DNA of 64,000 nt from Flavobacterium lutivivi (lineage in GTDB: Bacteria; Bacteroidota; Bacteroidia; Flavobacteriales; Flavobacteriaceae). Of this stretch, positions 52,605 to 62,390 are shown one piece after another. Location: NCBI RefSeq assembly GCF_014642275.1, contig NZ_BMIM01000011.1:1-64000 (forward strand), read 5' to 3'. The notes under the pieces are model-generated. The model was not told where the DNA came from, did no database searches, and saw only the letters and a list, made by a program, of their open reading frames with translations. Every line of letters starts with the position of its first letter. Position 1 is the first letter of the stretch. Made by a program: the position numbers and the translations under genes.

Positions 52605-55400
52605 ATGAAATCTAAAGATATTTCCACTCTCGAGCCAAAAAAAAATATCATAATCAAAGGTGCTGCAATCCACAATTTAAAGAATTTGGATGTTGCAATT
52701 CCTCGTAATGAACTAGTTGTGATTACAGGTCTTTCTGGCTCTGGAAAATCAAGTTTGGCTTTTGATACGCTTTATGCCGAAGGACAAAGACGTTATGTCG
52801 AGAGCTTATCGAGTTATGCTCGACAATTTCTTGGAAGATTAGATAAACCAAAGGTAGAATACATAAAAGGAATTGCTCCAGCAATTGCTATCGAACAAAA
52901 AGTAAATACTACCAATGCCCGTTCAACAGTAGGCACATCAACCGAAATTTATGATTATTTAAAATTGCTTTTTGCCCGAATTGGTAAAACTTTTTCGCCA
53001 GTTTCTGGAAATGAGGTAAAAAAAGATACGGTTTCTGATGTTGTAAATAGTGTAAAACAATTTGATTTAGATAGCAAATGGTTGCTCCTTTCTCCTATTC
53101 ATCTCGAAGAAGGAAGAAAATTAGAAGATAAACTCAAAGTGCTTTTGCAGCAAGGTTTTGCACGTATTTTGGTAAATAACGAAATGGTTCGTTTAGACCA
53201 AATTGAAGAACATTCTCTAGATAATAGCGACATTCTATTAATCATTGATAGAATTGTTGTTAAAAACGATGAAGAGTTTTATAATCGATTAGCCGATGCA
53301 ATTCAAACCGCTTTTTTTGAAGGAAAAGGAATTTGTTATTTACAGCAATTAGACACCAACATGCGATTTGAATTTAGTTCCAATTTTGAATTGGACGGAA
53401 TAAATTTTCTTGAACCAAATATTCATCTTTTTAGTTTTAATAATCCTTATGGTGCTTGTCCTACTTGTGATGGCTATGGAAATGTAATTGGCATCGATGA
53501 AGAGCTTGTAGTGCCAAATACTGCTCTTTCTGTTTTTGAAAATGCCATTTTTCCTTGGCGTGGCGAAAGCATGAGTTGGTATCGAGATCAGTTGGTAAAC
53601 AATGCGTACAAATTTGATTTTCCAATCCACAAACCTTATTATCAACTGAGTGATGAACAAAAAGAACTCATTTGGAAAGGAAATAAATATTTTACTGGAT
53701 TAAATGATTTCTTTGCTGAACTCGAAGAAAAAAATTATAAAATCCAAAATCGTGTGATGCTTTCTCGATACAGAGGAAAAACTAAATGCAATACCTGTAA
53801 AGGCAAACGACTAAGACCAGAAGTTAATTATGTAAAAGTTGGCGGAAAGACCATTTCTGATTTAGTTGATATGCCTATCAAACGATTGATACCATTCTTT
53901 GAAGCATTAAGTTTATCAGAATATGATTTTAAAGTTGCAAAACGATTGCTCATTGAAATCAACAGTCGATTGGCTTTTTTGAGTGATGTAGGTTTAGATT
54001 ATTTGACATTGAATAGAAACTCAGCTTCGCTTTCTGGCGGTGAAAGTCAACGTATTAATTTGGCAACATCACTTGGTAGTTCACTTGTTGGTTCGATGTA
54101 TATACTTGATGAACCAAGCATTGGTTTACATCCAAAAGATACTGAACGACTGATTAAAGTTTTAAAAAATCTTCGTGATTTGGGCAATACTGTAATTGTG
54201 GTTGAACATGATGAAGACATTATGAAAGCTGCTAATAGAATTATTGATATTGGTCCAGAAGCTGGAACTCATGGTGGAGAACTTGTTGCTGAAGGAACTT
54301 TTGACGAAATAGTAAAAAGCAATTCGCTTACCGCTCAATATTTAAATGGAAAACTGGAAATAGAAGTTCCAAAAAAACGCAGAAATTCCAAAAATTTCAT
54401 TGAAGTAATTGGAGCCAGAGAAAATAATCTTCAAAACATTGATGTCAAATTTCCTTTAGAATGTTTAACCGTTATTACTGGAGTTTCTGGTAGCGGAAAA
54501 AGTACTTTGGTTAGAAAAATTTTGTTTCCTGCCATGCAGAAAAAACTCGAAGGAATTGGCGACAAAGCTGGACAGTTTACTGAGCTTACTGGTAGTTTTT
54601 CGCATATAAAACATATTGAATATGTAGATCAAAACCCTATTGGTCGTAGTTCGCGTTCAAATCCTGTTACTTATATCAAAGCCTATGACGATATTCGTGA
54701 CTTGTATGCCAAAGAAAAACTTTCCAAAATAAGAGGTTATCAAGCCAAGCATTTTTCGTTCAATGTTGATGGTGGACGATGCGAAACTTGCAAAGGCGAT
54801 GGGAGCATCAATGTAGAAATGGTTTTTATGGCAGATGTTGAATTGCCTTGCGAAACTTGTGGCGGAAAACGATTTAAAAAAGAAATACTCGAAGTTGCTT
54901 TTGAAGGGAAAAATATTGATGATATTTTGATAATGACTATTGATGAAGCATTGATTTTCTTCAAAAACTTTAATCAATCAAAAATTGTTCAAAAATTACA
55001 ACCATTGCAAGACGTTGGATTGGGTTATGTTCAATTGGGTCAATCCTCTTCTACTCTTTCCGGTGGTGAAGCACAGCGAATTAAACTAGCCTCATTTCTT
55101 GTAAAAGGTGCAACCAAAGACAAAGCGTTATTTGTATTTGATGAACCTACAACAGGTTTACATTTTCATGATATTAAAAAACTCTTGGCTTCGTTTAATG
55201 CTTTGATAGAAAAAGGCCATTCTATTATTGTGATTGAGCATAATTTGGATTTAATAAAATGTGCCGATTGGATAATTGATTTAGGTCCAGAAGGTGGCGA
55301 AAATGGTGGGCAACTTCTTGCAACTGGAACACCAGAAGATATTGTGAAAAATAAAAACTCGGTTACTGGAAAATATCTTTTGGATAAAATAAAATCCTAA
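52605..55400 (+). CDS. uvrA: UvrA excinuclease subunit A
   Basis: The 931-residue protein has two ABC ATPase halves: Walker [10 protein letters not shown] (N-terminal) and GVSGSGKST (C-terminal), with both LSGGE signatures. The zinc modules [17 protein letters not shown] and [18 protein letters not shown] are intact. [20 protein letters not shown] is the usual UvrB-binding-region neighbourhood. It recognises DNA damage and loads UvrB in nucleotide excision repair. The ATG was chosen; a TTG four codons upstream begins the longer frame. Confidence 0.97.
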   Translation: MKSKDISTLEPKKNIIIKGAAIHNLKNLDVAIPRNELVVITGLSGSGKSSLAFDTLYAEGQRRYVESLSSYARQFLGRLDKPKVEYIKGIAPAIAIEQKVNTTNARSTVGTSTEIYDYLKLLFARIGKTFSPVSGNEVKKDTVSDVVNSVKQFDLDSKWLLLSPIHLEEGRKLEDKLKVLLQQGFARILVNNEMVRLDQIEEHSLDNSDILLIIDRIVVKNDEEFYNRLADAIQTAFFEGKGICYLQQLDTNMRFEFSSNFELDGINFLEPNIHLFSFNNPYGACPTCDGYGNVIGIDEELVVPNTALSVFENAIFPWRGESMSWYRDQLVNNAYKFDFPIHKPYYQLSDEQKELIWKGNKYFTGLNDFFAELEEKNYKIQNRVMLSRYRGKTKCNTCKGKRLRPEVNYVKVGGKTISDLVDMPIKRLIPFFEALSLSEYDFKVAKRLLIEINSRLAFLSDVGLDYLTLNRNSASLSGGESQRINLATSLGSSLVGSMYILDEPSIGLHPKDTERLIKVLKNLRDLGNTVIVVEHDEDIMKAANRIIDIGPEAGTHGGELVAEGTFDEIVKSNSLTAQYLNGKLEIEVPKKRRNSKNFIEVIGARENNLQNIDVKFPLECLTVITGVSGSGKSTLVRKILFPAMQKKLEGIGDKAGQFTELTGSFSHIKHIEYVDQNPIGRSSRSNPVTYIKAYDDIRDLYAKEKLSKIRGYQAKHFSFNVDGGRCETCKGDGSINVEMVFMADVELPCETCGGKRFKKEILEVAFEGKNIDDILIMTIDEALIFFKNFNQSKIVQKLQPLQDVGLGYVQLGQSSSTLSGGEAQRIKLASFLVKGATKDKALFVFDEPTTGLHFHDIKKLLASFNALIEKGHSIIVIEHNLDLIKCADWIIDLGPEGGENGGQLLATGTPEDIVKNKNSVTGKYLLDKIKS

Positions 55401-55490
55401 TTCATTTACAAATCTTTCTAAAAGTAGTTTATAAACCAAAAATTGTTATTATTTTTTCAAATTATTACTGACAATAAACTAGATAATCTT

Positions 55491-55498
55491 TATTTTTG
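55491..55498 (+). promoter_or_regulatory. -7 box for the alpha-oxoamine synthase
   Basis: TATTTTTG lies 23 bases before the ATG, with a CTG (one mismatch to TTG) 20 bases upstream of the box. Confidence 0.5.
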
Positions 55499-55521
55499 CA
55501 CCGTTTTTAAACTACTTTATA

Positions 55522-56781
55522 ATGGTAAAAGATTTATTCGAAAGAATACAAAACAATAAAGGTCCGCTAGGAAAATGGGCTTCTCAAGCTGAAGGATATT
55601 ATGTATTCCCAAAACTTGAAGGTGAATTGGGTCCAAGAATGCAATTTCACGGTAAAAACATTTTAAACTGGAGTTTGAATGACTACTTAGGATTAGCCAA
55701 TCATCCAGAAGTTCGCCAAGCTGATATAGATGCTGCGATTGCTTATGGTGCTGCTTATCCAATGGGAGCCAGAATGATGAGTGGTCACACAAAGTTTCAC
55801 GAACAACTAGAAAATGAACTAGCTGAATTTGTAATGAAAGAGGCAGCTTATTTGCTAAACTTTGGTTACCAAGGAATGGTTTCAATCATTGATGCTTTGG
55901 TTACTAAAAATGATGTAATTGTGTACGATGTTGATGCTCATGCTTGTATCATTGATGGTGTTCGTTTGCACATGGGAAAACGTTTTACCTACCGTCATAA
56001 TGACATTGAAAGCATGGAGAAAAACCTTCAACGTGCAACTAAATTAGCTGAAGAAACTGGCGGAGGAATTTTATTCATTACTGAAGGTGTTTTTGGAATG
56101 CGTGGTCAACAAGGTAAGTTAAAAGAAATTGTAGAAATGAAGAAAAGATACAATTTCCGTTTGTTAGTTGATGATGCTCATGGATTTGGAACACTAGGAA
56201 AAACAGGTGCTGGTGCTGGTGAAGAGCAAGGTTGTCAAGATGGAATTGATGTTTACTTCTCCACTTTTGCAAAATCGATGGCAAACATTGGTGCATTTGT
56301 TGCTGCTGATAAAGATATTATTGATTATTTAAAATACAACTTGCGTTCACAAATGTTTGCAAAAGCATTACCAATGATTCAAACTATTGGTTCATTAAAA
56401 CGTTTGGAATTATTGCGTAAATCATCTGAATTGAAAGATAAACTTTGGGAAAATGTAAATGCATTACAAGGTGGTTTAAAAGCTAGAGGTTTCAATATTG
56501 GTGACACAAATACCTGTGTAACACCTGTTTACCTTGAAGGTTCAATTCCAGAAGCAATGGTAATGGTAAATGACTTGAGAGAGAATTACAATATTTTCCT
56601 TTCAATCGTTGTTTATCCAGTAATTCCAAAAGGAATTATTTTACTTCGAATGATTCCAACTGCTTCTCACACAATTGATGATATCAATGAAACACTTGCT
56701 GCATTTGAAGCAATCAGAGAAAAATTAACAAACGGAACCTATAAGGCTTTAGCCGAAGCCAACGTAGAAAACGTAGAATAA
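55522..56781 (+). CDS. PLP-dependent alpha-oxoamine synthase, probable sphingoid/sulfonolipid base enzyme
   Basis: The 419-residue fold-type I PLP enzyme has NYLGLANHPEVRQA-like (here NDYLGLANHPEV), GARMMSGHTKFHEQLE, DDAHGFGTLGKTG, and the PLP lysine Lys251 in STFAKSMANIGAF. It resembles serine palmitoyltransferase and 2-amino-3-ketobutyrate CoA ligase. In Bacteroidota, enzymes of this kind condense serine or cysteate with a fatty acyl chain to make sphingolipid or sulfonolipid bases, which is my preferred reading. Threonine-degrading ligase is the main alternative; no threonine dehydrogenase is adjacent. It is single-gene, with a terminator following. Confidence 0.85.
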   Translation: MVKDLFERIQNNKGPLGKWASQAEGYYVFPKLEGELGPRMQFHGKNILNWSLNDYLGLANHPEVRQADIDAAIAYGAAYPMGARMMSGHTKFHEQLENELAEFVMKEAAYLLNFGYQGMVSIIDALVTKNDVIVYDVDAHACIIDGVRLHMGKRFTYRHNDIESMEKNLQRATKLAEETGGGILFITEGVFGMRGQQGKLKEIVEMKKRYNFRLLVDDAHGFGTLGKTGAGAGEEQGCQDGIDVYFSTFAKSMANIGAFVAADKDIIDYLKYNLRSQMFAKALPMIQTIGSLKRLELLRKSSELKDKLWENVNALQGGLKARGFNIGDTNTCVTPVYLEGSIPEAMVMVNDLRENYNIFLSIVVYPVIPKGIILLRMIPTASHTIDDINETLAAFEAIREKLTNGTYKALAEANVENVE

Positions 56782-56784
56782 TTT

Positions 56785-56812
56785 AAAACCCTGAATTTTT
56801 TCAGGGTTTTTT
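56785..56812 (+). terminator. rho-independent terminator
   Basis: AAAACCCTGAA pairs with TTCAGGGTTTT (11 bp, loop TTTT), and more T follow. The TTG just after it opens a longer but unlikely frame of the next gene. Confidence 0.88.
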
Positions 56813-56891
56813 GTTTATAAAATACTATGACATTTCTCATAATAAAACTGCAATTGGATTTCTAACTTTACATGTGTTAAAACCAATTCAA

Positions 56892-57338
56892 ATGAAAAAG
56901 AGAGAAATACTAGAGTTAATATTGAACAAACAAAAACAGATAATTTCCAATCTAGAACAAACTATTGCGCATTATCATTTAGATAGTAATCTTGATGAAG
57001 ATGATACTCTTGACCCAGAAGATTACTCACATCAAGATGAAGCCAGCGAGATGAAATTTCGCCTGAAAGAAATTTTAAATAAAGCCAAAGACGATTATAG
57101 TTTTATTAATAACAACCTCAATTCAGTACATCAATCTATAGAAAATGGTGCTTTAATTAAAGTTGAAGATAACAGTTATATTTTTATTGGGGTATCTATT
57201 CCGCCATTTGTAGCAAATGATATCAAAATAATAACTATTTCGGAGAAAGCACCTATTTATAAATCAATAAAGGACAAAAAAGTTGGAGAAAAAATAGCAA
57301 TTGGTACTATTGAAAATTCTATTTTATCAATTTCTTAA
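56892..57338 (+). CDS. GreA/GreB C-terminal-like protein
   Basis: The 148-residue protein starts at the ATG giving MKKREILELILNKQK. The longer TTG frame starts next to a terminator and was rejected. An N-terminal helical, acidic segment (DEDDTLDPEDYSHQDEASE) is followed by a beta-rich part ending KKVGEKIAIGTIENSILSIS, whose layout resembles the C-terminal FKBP-like domain of GreA/GreB. It may bind RNA polymerase or be an unrelated small protein. It converges with the GyrI-like gene, with an overlap of 12 bases at the tails. Confidence 0.65.
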   Translation: MKKREILELILNKQKQIISNLEQTIAHYHLDSNLDEDDTLDPEDYSHQDEASEMKFRLKEILNKAKDDYSFINNNLNSVHQSIENGALIKVEDNSYIFIGVSIPPFVANDIKIITISEKAPIYKSIKDKKVGEKIAIGTIENSILSIS

Positions 57339-57803
57339 TTTAACAGGAATCCAAATTTCTTCTTCAGAATTTGAGTCGTTATTTTTATATATTTCTCCTA
57401 AAATTTCGAATTGTGGATGATTGCCTAGTTCATAATCTGAATTTGGTAACCATTCGGTATAAATTGAATTGAAAAATGCTGCAACATTTGCTTGATTTCC
57501 TTTATAATTAAAGACTGCATACAGGTTTTCTTGAATTTCCAAAGTTTCCATTCCATCATGAATATTTTCGAATGATGAAACGGCAACAGCAGCCCATTTT
57601 ACAAATGGTGTATTTGGTTGAAAATCGAAATTATCAGGATTAATTTGAATGTTATACAATTCAGAACCAATTGCATTTTGAATTTCTTTTCTTCTCGGCA
57701 TAAAACTACTCCACAATTCAAAAGCACGATAATCCGCATAGGTAAAAGAAAGTTTTTTACCAATGAATTTAGTTTTTGGGAAAGTTTTTATGGTTGGGTT
57801 CAT
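57327..57803 (-). CDS. GyrI-like effector-binding protein
   Basis: The 158-residue protein matches the GyrI-like/AraC effector-binding fold: the early TIKTFPKTKFIGKKLSFTYA and the middle YNIQINPDNFDFQPNTPFVKW, with PNTPFVKWAAVAVSS. The domain binds small hydrophobic or cationic ligands; stand-alone forms may be sensors or antitoxin-like gyrase modulators. No DNA-binding domain is attached. The coupled 3' ends with the GreA-C-like gene suggest mutual transcriptional interference. Confidence 0.75.
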   Translation of the reverse strand: MNPTIKTFPKTKFIGKKLSFTYADYRAFELWSSFMPRRKEIQNAIGSELYNIQINPDNFDFQPNTPFVKWAAVAVSSFENIHDGMETLEIQENLYAVFNYKGNQANVAAFFNSIYTEWLPNSDYELGNHPQFEILGEIYKNNDSNSEEEIWIPVKLRN

Positions 57804-57816
57804 GTTTCAAAATTAA

Positions 57817-57846
57817 AAAAAACCTTCTATTTCTGAAAGGTTTTTT
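57817..57846 (-). terminator. terminator of icmF
   Basis: AAAAAACCTT pairs with AAGGTTTTTT in a 10-bp stem. It is transcribed leftward from the mutase gene, which ends at 57874. Confidence 0.75.
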
Positions 57847-57873
57847 ACGATTTTTATATTTATCAATTTTAAA

Positions 57874-60800
57874 CTACATATTCCTCCTATACTGCCCACC
57901 AACTTCAAACAAACCACTCGTAATTTGACCAAGTGAACAATACTTAGTTGCTTCCATTAATTTCTCAAAAATATTTTGATTATTTATGGCTGCTTCTTGT
58001 ATGATTGCAATTTGCTCTTTTACTTTATCTTCATGTATGGTGTGAAGTTGTTCTAAAGTTTGAATTTGAAATTGTTTTTCTTCTTCAGTAGCACGAATAA
58101 CTTCTGCCGGTAAAACAGTTGGAGAACCTTTTGAACTTAAGAAAGTATTTACCCCAATAATAGGGAATTCACCTGTGTGTTTTAGCATTTCATAATACAT
58201 GCTTTCTTCCTGAATTTGATTGCGTTGATACATGGTTTCCATTGCTCCTAAAACACCACCGCGTTCTGTAATTCTATCAAACTCTCTTAATACAGCTTCT
58301 TCAACCAAATCGGTTAATTCTTCAATAATAAACGAACCTTGAATTGGGTTTTCGTTTTTAGCTAAACCTAATTCTTTATTGATAATCAACTGAATTGCCA
58401 TGGCTCTTCGAACGCTTTCCTCTGTTGGTGTTGTAATGGCTTCGTCATATGCATTAGTATGTAACGAATTACAGTTATCATAAATCGCATATAACGCTTG
58501 CAAAGTAGTACGAATATCATTAAAATCAATTTCTTGAGCATGCAAAGAACGTCCAGATGTTTGAATATGATACTTTAACATTTGAGCTCTTTCATTGGCA
58601 CCATATTTTAGTTTCAATGCTTTTGCCCAAATTTTACGAGCTACTCGACCAATAACAGCATATTCTGGATCGATACCATTCGAGAAAAAGAACGATAAAT
58701 TTGGTCCAAAATCGTTAATATTCATGCCACGACTTAAATAATACTCAACGTAAGTAAATCCGTTTGCCAATGTGAAAGCCAATTGTGTAATAGGATTTGC
58801 TCCAGCTTCTGCAATGTGATAACCCGAAATAGAAACTGAATAAAAATTACGAACATTTTTTGTAATAAAATATTCCTGAACATCACCCATTAATCGCAAA
58901 GCAAATTCTGTGGAAAAAATACAGGTGTTTTGAGCCTGATCTTCTTTTAAAATATCCGCTTGAACGGTTCCACGAACTTGAGATAATGTTTTTATTTTGA
59001 TGTCATTATAAACTTCTAAAGGTAAAACTTGATCACCAGTAACACCAAGAAGCATCAATCCTAAACCATTATTTCCTTGAGGTAATTCACCATTATATTT
59101 TGGTCTAGGCAATCCTTTTTTCTTATAAATTTCATTGATTTTTTCTTCAATTTCAACTTGAAGATTATTTTCAATAATGTATTTTTCACAATTTTGGTCG
59201 ATTGCAGCATTCAAAAAGAAACCTAACAACATCGGTGCTGGACCATTAATTGTCATCGAAACAGAAGTCATTGGATGCGATAAATCAAAACCAGAATAGA
59301 GTTTTTTGGCATCGTCTAAACAACAAATTGAAACTCCAGCATTACCAATTTTTCCATAAATATCTGGACGCAAATCGGGATCATTTCCATACAATGTTAC
59401 ACTATCAAAAGCAGTTGAAAGTCGTTTGGCTGGCATTCCTAAAGAAACATAATGAAAACGACGATTAGTTCGTTCTGGTCCACCTTCACCAGCAAACATT
59501 CTTGTTGGATCTTCACCTTCACGTTTAAATGGATATAATCCTGAAGCAAACGGAAATTCTCCAGGAACGTTTTCTTGTAAATTCCATTTTAAAATATCAC
59601 CCCAAGCTTGGTATTTTGGCAAAGCAACTTTTGGAATTTGTGAATGTGATAAACTCTCAGTATGTGTTTGAATTTTAATTTCTTTGTCACGAACTTTAAA
59701 GCTATAAACAGGATTTTTATATTTGTTTACTTTTTCTTGCCAAGTCAAAATTACTTCCCAATTGTAAGCATCTAAATCCATTTTAACTTTTTCAAATTGT
59801 TGTAATAACAATTCCAAAAAGACTTTATTTTCTTCAGTTCTATCAATAGAAGTTTCGTCTATTCCTGTTTTAGAAATCTGAACTGATTTTTTATTTACAA
59901 CTTCAATAGTTTTAAAAATTCCGTATAGTTTTTGTGCCACTTCAACTTGCGAAAGAACAATTTCGTCATATTTTCTATTGTTTTCAGCAATTTCCGATAA
60001 ATATCTTGTTCTATGTGGAGGAATAACGAAAATTTTCTCGCTCATTTCACGAGTAATTTCAAAAGTAGATTGTAAATCAACACCTGTTTTTTCAACAATT
60101 TTGTCCATGATACGTTTATACAATGTATTCATTCCTGGATCATTAAATTGAGAGGCAATCGTTCCCACAACTGGCATTTCGTCTGGATTAACATCCCAAA
60201 GATTATGATTGCGTTGGTATTGTTTTTTTACATCTCTAATAGCATCAAGAGCGCCACGTTTGTCAAACTTATTGATGGCAACCAAATCGGCAAAATCTAG
60301 CATGTCAATTTTTTCCAACTGAGTGGCTGCACCAAATTCTGGTGTCATAACATACAAAGAAACATCCGAATGTTCTAAAATTTCGGTATCACTTTGCCCA
60401 ATTCCAGAAGTTTCAAGGATAATCAAATCATATTTGGCTGCTTTTAAAACCTCTATGGCTTCGTTTACATATTTTGACAATGCTAAATTTGATTGACGAG
60501 TTGCCAAAGAACGCATATAAACTCTAGGATTATTAATCGCATTCATTCGAATTCTATCTCCTAAAAGTGCTCCACCAGTTTTCCTTTTTGATGGATCAAC
60601 CGAGATTAATCCAATCGTTTTTTCAGGAAAATCAATTAAAAATCTACGCACTAATTCATCTACTAAAGAAGATTTTCCTGCTCCACCAGTTCCTGTAATT
60701 CCTAATACTGGAATTTTAGAATTTTGATTTTTAGCATGAATTTTATCTAACGTTTCTTTTGCGATTTCAGGAAAATTTTCAGCTGCAGAAATTACTCGTG

Positions 60801-61299
60801 CAATTGCTGTTGGAACTTTATCTTCTAAATGATTTATTTCTCCATTTAATTTATCCCCAACAGGAAAATCAGATTTTTGAACCAAATCATTAATCATTCC
60901 TTGCAATCCCATGGCACGACCATCGTCTGGAGAATAAATTCTTGTAATTCCGTAAGCTTGTAATTCTGCAATTTCATCTGGCAAAATTACTCCACCACCA
61001 CCACCAAAAATTTTAATATGACTTGCTCCTTTTTCTTTAAGCAAATCATACATATATTTAAAATATTCGTTGTGACCACCTTGATAGGAAGTCATCGCAA
61101 TGGCATTTGCATCTTCTTGAATAGCAGTATTAACCACTTCTTCCACACTTCTATCATGACCAAGATGAATGACCTCGACACCAGTGGCTTGAATAATTCT
61201 TCTCATGATATTAATTGCAGCGTCATGACCATCAAAAAGTGAGGCAGCAGTTACAATTCTTACTTTATTTTTAGGAATATAAGGAGTTTGTGGTTCCAT
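57874..61299 (-). CDS. icmF: fused isobutyryl-CoA mutase IcmF
   Basis: The 1141-residue protein has three parts: an N-terminal cobalamin-binding domain (about 10-150, with [16 protein letters not shown]), a MeaB-type GTPase chaperone (about 190-420, [12 protein letters not shown]), and a C-terminal acyl-CoA mutase domain (about 520-1130). Active-site residues match isobutyryl- rather than methylmalonyl-CoA mutases: Phe in [12 protein letters not shown] where methylmalonyl enzymes have Tyr, and Gln in [10 protein letters not shown] where they have Arg. The enzyme interconverts isobutyryl-CoA and n-butyryl-CoA with adenosylcobalamin. It is a single-gene unit. Confidence 0.92.
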   Translation of the reverse strand: MEPQTPYIPKNKVRIVTAASLFDGHDAAINIMRRIIQATGVEVIHLGHDRSVEEVVNTAIQEDANAIAMTSYQGGHNEYFKYMYDLLKEKGASHIKIFGGGGGVILPDEIAELQAYGITRIYSPDDGRAMGLQGMINDLVQKSDFPVGDKLNGEINHLEDKVPTAIARVISAAENFPEIAKETLDKIHAKNQNSKIPVLGITGTGGAGKSSLVDELVRRFLIDFPEKTIGLISVDPSKRKTGGALLGDRIRMNAINNPRVYMRSLATRQSNLALSKYVNEAIEVLKAAKYDLIILETSGIGQSDTEILEHSDVSLYVMTPEFGAATQLEKIDMLDFADLVAINKFDKRGALDAIRDVKKQYQRNHNLWDVNPDEMPVVGTIASQFNDPGMNTLYKRIMDKIVEKTGVDLQSTFEITREMSEKIFVIPPHRTRYLSEIAENNRKYDEIVLSQVEVAQKLYGIFKTIEVVNKKSVQISKTGIDETSIDRTEENKVFLELLLQQFEKVKMDLDAYNWEVILTWQEKVNKYKNPVYSFKVRDKEIKIQTHTESLSHSQIPKVALPKYQAWGDILKWNLQENVPGEFPFASGLYPFKREGEDPTRMFAGEGGPERTNRRFHYVSLGMPAKRLSTAFDSVTLYGNDPDLRPDIYGKIGNAGVSICCLDDAKKLYSGFDLSHPMTSVSMTINGPAPMLLGFFLNAAIDQNCEKYIIENNLQVEIEEKINEIYKKKGLPRPKYNGELPQGNNGLGLMLLGVTGDQVLPLEVYNDIKIKTLSQVRGTVQADILKEDQAQNTCIFSTEFALRLMGDVQEYFITKNVRNFYSVSISGYHIAEAGANPITQLAFTLANGFTYVEYYLSRGMNINDFGPNLSFFFSNGIDPEYAVIGRVARKIWAKALKLKYGANERAQMLKYHIQTSGRSLHAQEIDFNDIRTTLQALYAIYDNCNSLHTNAYDEAITTPTEESVRRAMAIQLIINKELGLAKNENPIQGSFIIEELTDLVEEAVLREFDRITERGGVLGAMETMYQRNQIQEESMYYEMLKHTGEFPIIGVNTFLSSKGSPTVLPAEVIRATEEEKQFQIQTLEQLHTIHEDKVKEQIAIIQEAAINNQNIFEKLMEATKYCSLGQITSGLFEVGGQYRRNM

Positions 61300-61424
61300 A
61301 TTATGAATATGATAATTTTAAGAGCGCAATTTACATATTTATTAAAAATTACACATAATTAGTTGTGGCATTATTTTTGAAAAATATTAACGCAATGTTA
61401 ACTCATAACAGAATAACCAATAAA

Positions 61425-61432
61425 TACATTTG
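61425..61432 (+). promoter_or_regulatory. -7 box for the DUF4197 gene
   Basis: TACATTTG lies 14 bases before the ATG. No TTG element is evident. Confidence 0.45.
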
Positions 61433-61446
61433 ATAAAATTAAAATT

Positions 61447-62154
61447 ATGAAAAGCCTATTATTATTTCTTGGAATCTTTACTCTGACCAGTTGTGCTGAA
61501 TTACAACAAGTTGCCAATCAATTTCCAGAGCTTGGACAAACGCAAAGTTTGGATATAGCTGGTGGATTGAAAGAAGCTCTGAACAATGGAATCACCAAAC
61601 AAGTAACAAAACTAACAGTTACTGATGGTTTCTTTAAAAACGAAATGGTTAAAATACTTTTGCCAGAAGAGTTACAAAAAGTAGATAAAACACTTCGTAG
61701 TATTGGAATGAGCAAGCTTGCTGATGATGGCTTAAAAGTAATCAATCGTGCTGCTGAAGATGCTGTCAAAGAAGCAACACCAATTTTTGTTGATGCTATA
61801 AAAAACATGAGTTTTACAGATGCAAAAAATATTCTTATGGGTAATGAAAGTGCTGCAACTACCTATTTACAAAACACAACTTCAACGGCTCTTTATAGTA
61901 AATTTAATCCCGTAATAAAAAATTCATTTGCCAAAGTTGGTGCTGATAAAATTTGGAGCCAAATTATAACCAAATACAATAGTGTTCCATTGGTAAAAAA
62001 AGTAAATCCTGATTTGACTGATTACACTACTAATAAAGCGATGGAAGGTGTTTTTAAAATGATAGCTGTTGAAGAAAAAAACATTAGAACCAATCTAACA
62101 TCGAGAACTTCAGATTTATTGAAAAAAATATTCGCTCTACAAGACAAAAAATAA
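61447..62154 (+). CDS. DUF4197 lipoprotein
   Basis: The 235-residue protein has a lipoprotein signal (LLLFLGIFTLTSCAEL, lipidated Cys16). The mature part matches DUF4197: IAGGLKEALNNGITKQVTKL, KILLPEELQKVDKTLRSIGM, and FTDAKNILMGNESAATTYL. It is helical and periplasmic; its function is unknown. A promoter box lies just upstream, and the region downstream contains the candidate small RNA. Confidence 0.85.
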   Translation: MKSLLLFLGIFTLTSCAELQQVANQFPELGQTQSLDIAGGLKEALNNGITKQVTKLTVTDGFFKNEMVKILLPEELQKVDKTLRSIGMSKLADDGLKVINRAAEDAVKEATPIFVDAIKNMSFTDAKNILMGNESAATTYLQNTTSTALYSKFNPVIKNSFAKVGADKIWSQIITKYNSVPLVKKVNPDLTDYTTNKAMEGVFKMIAVEEKNIRTNLTSRTSDLLKKIFALQDKK

Positions 62155-62224
62155 TTTTTAAATTTTTAGAAATCAATAACATAAGTATAACAATCTTTTA
62201 ACACAAAAAGCAATTTTACTGATG

Positions 62225-62245
62225 TAAATTTGTACTATAAATTTG
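62225..62245 (+). promoter_or_regulatory. two -7 boxes upstream of the candidate small RNA
   Basis: TAAATTTG occurs twice (62225-62232 and 62238-62245). No open frame follows before the terminator at 62281-62313. Confidence 0.5.
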
Positions 62246-62250
62246 GTTTT

Positions 62251-62313
62251 ATAACTTTTTTGGTTAGGGTTAGTCAAAGGAAGGTCGTTTCAGGGATGAA
62301 ATGGCCTTTTTTT
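62251..62313 (+). ncRNA. candidate small RNA with terminator
   Basis: About 63 nt lie between a TAAATTTG box and a strong hairpin plus T-run, with no credible coding frame. The 5' end reads TAACTTTTTTGGTTAGGG, similar to TAACTTTTGGTTGG at the start of the long leader near 8624. Size, boundaries and the lack of an ORF suggest a small RNA or a long leader of the next gene, which has its own box at 62367. It is unnamed to me. Confidence 0.4.
62281..62313 (+). terminator. rho-independent terminator
   Basis: AAGGTCGTTTCA pairs with TGAAATGGCCTT over 12 positions (two G-U pairs), with loop GGGA and a tail of seven T (including the arm). Confidence 0.85.
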
Positions 62314-62366
62314 ATTGAACTTCTAAAAAACTATTTCTTAATGAGTTATACTTAAAAAAGAAAAAT

Positions 62367-62374
62367 TATATTTG
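62367..62374 (+). promoter_or_regulatory. -7 box for the PKD/T9SS gene
   Basis: TATATTTG lies 16 bases before the ATG, with TTA 18 bases upstream of the box. Confidence 0.5.
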
Positions 62375-62390
62375 AGTTAAATTTTGTCAC

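Noticed and set aside
56811-56891. TTG-initiated extension of the GreA-C-like gene
   Set aside because: It starts next to the terminator and gives an implausible leader peptide.
57808-57815. Minus-strand TAATTTTG box before the GyrI-like gene
   Set aside because: It is only 4 bases from the start codon, too close for a leadered transcript.
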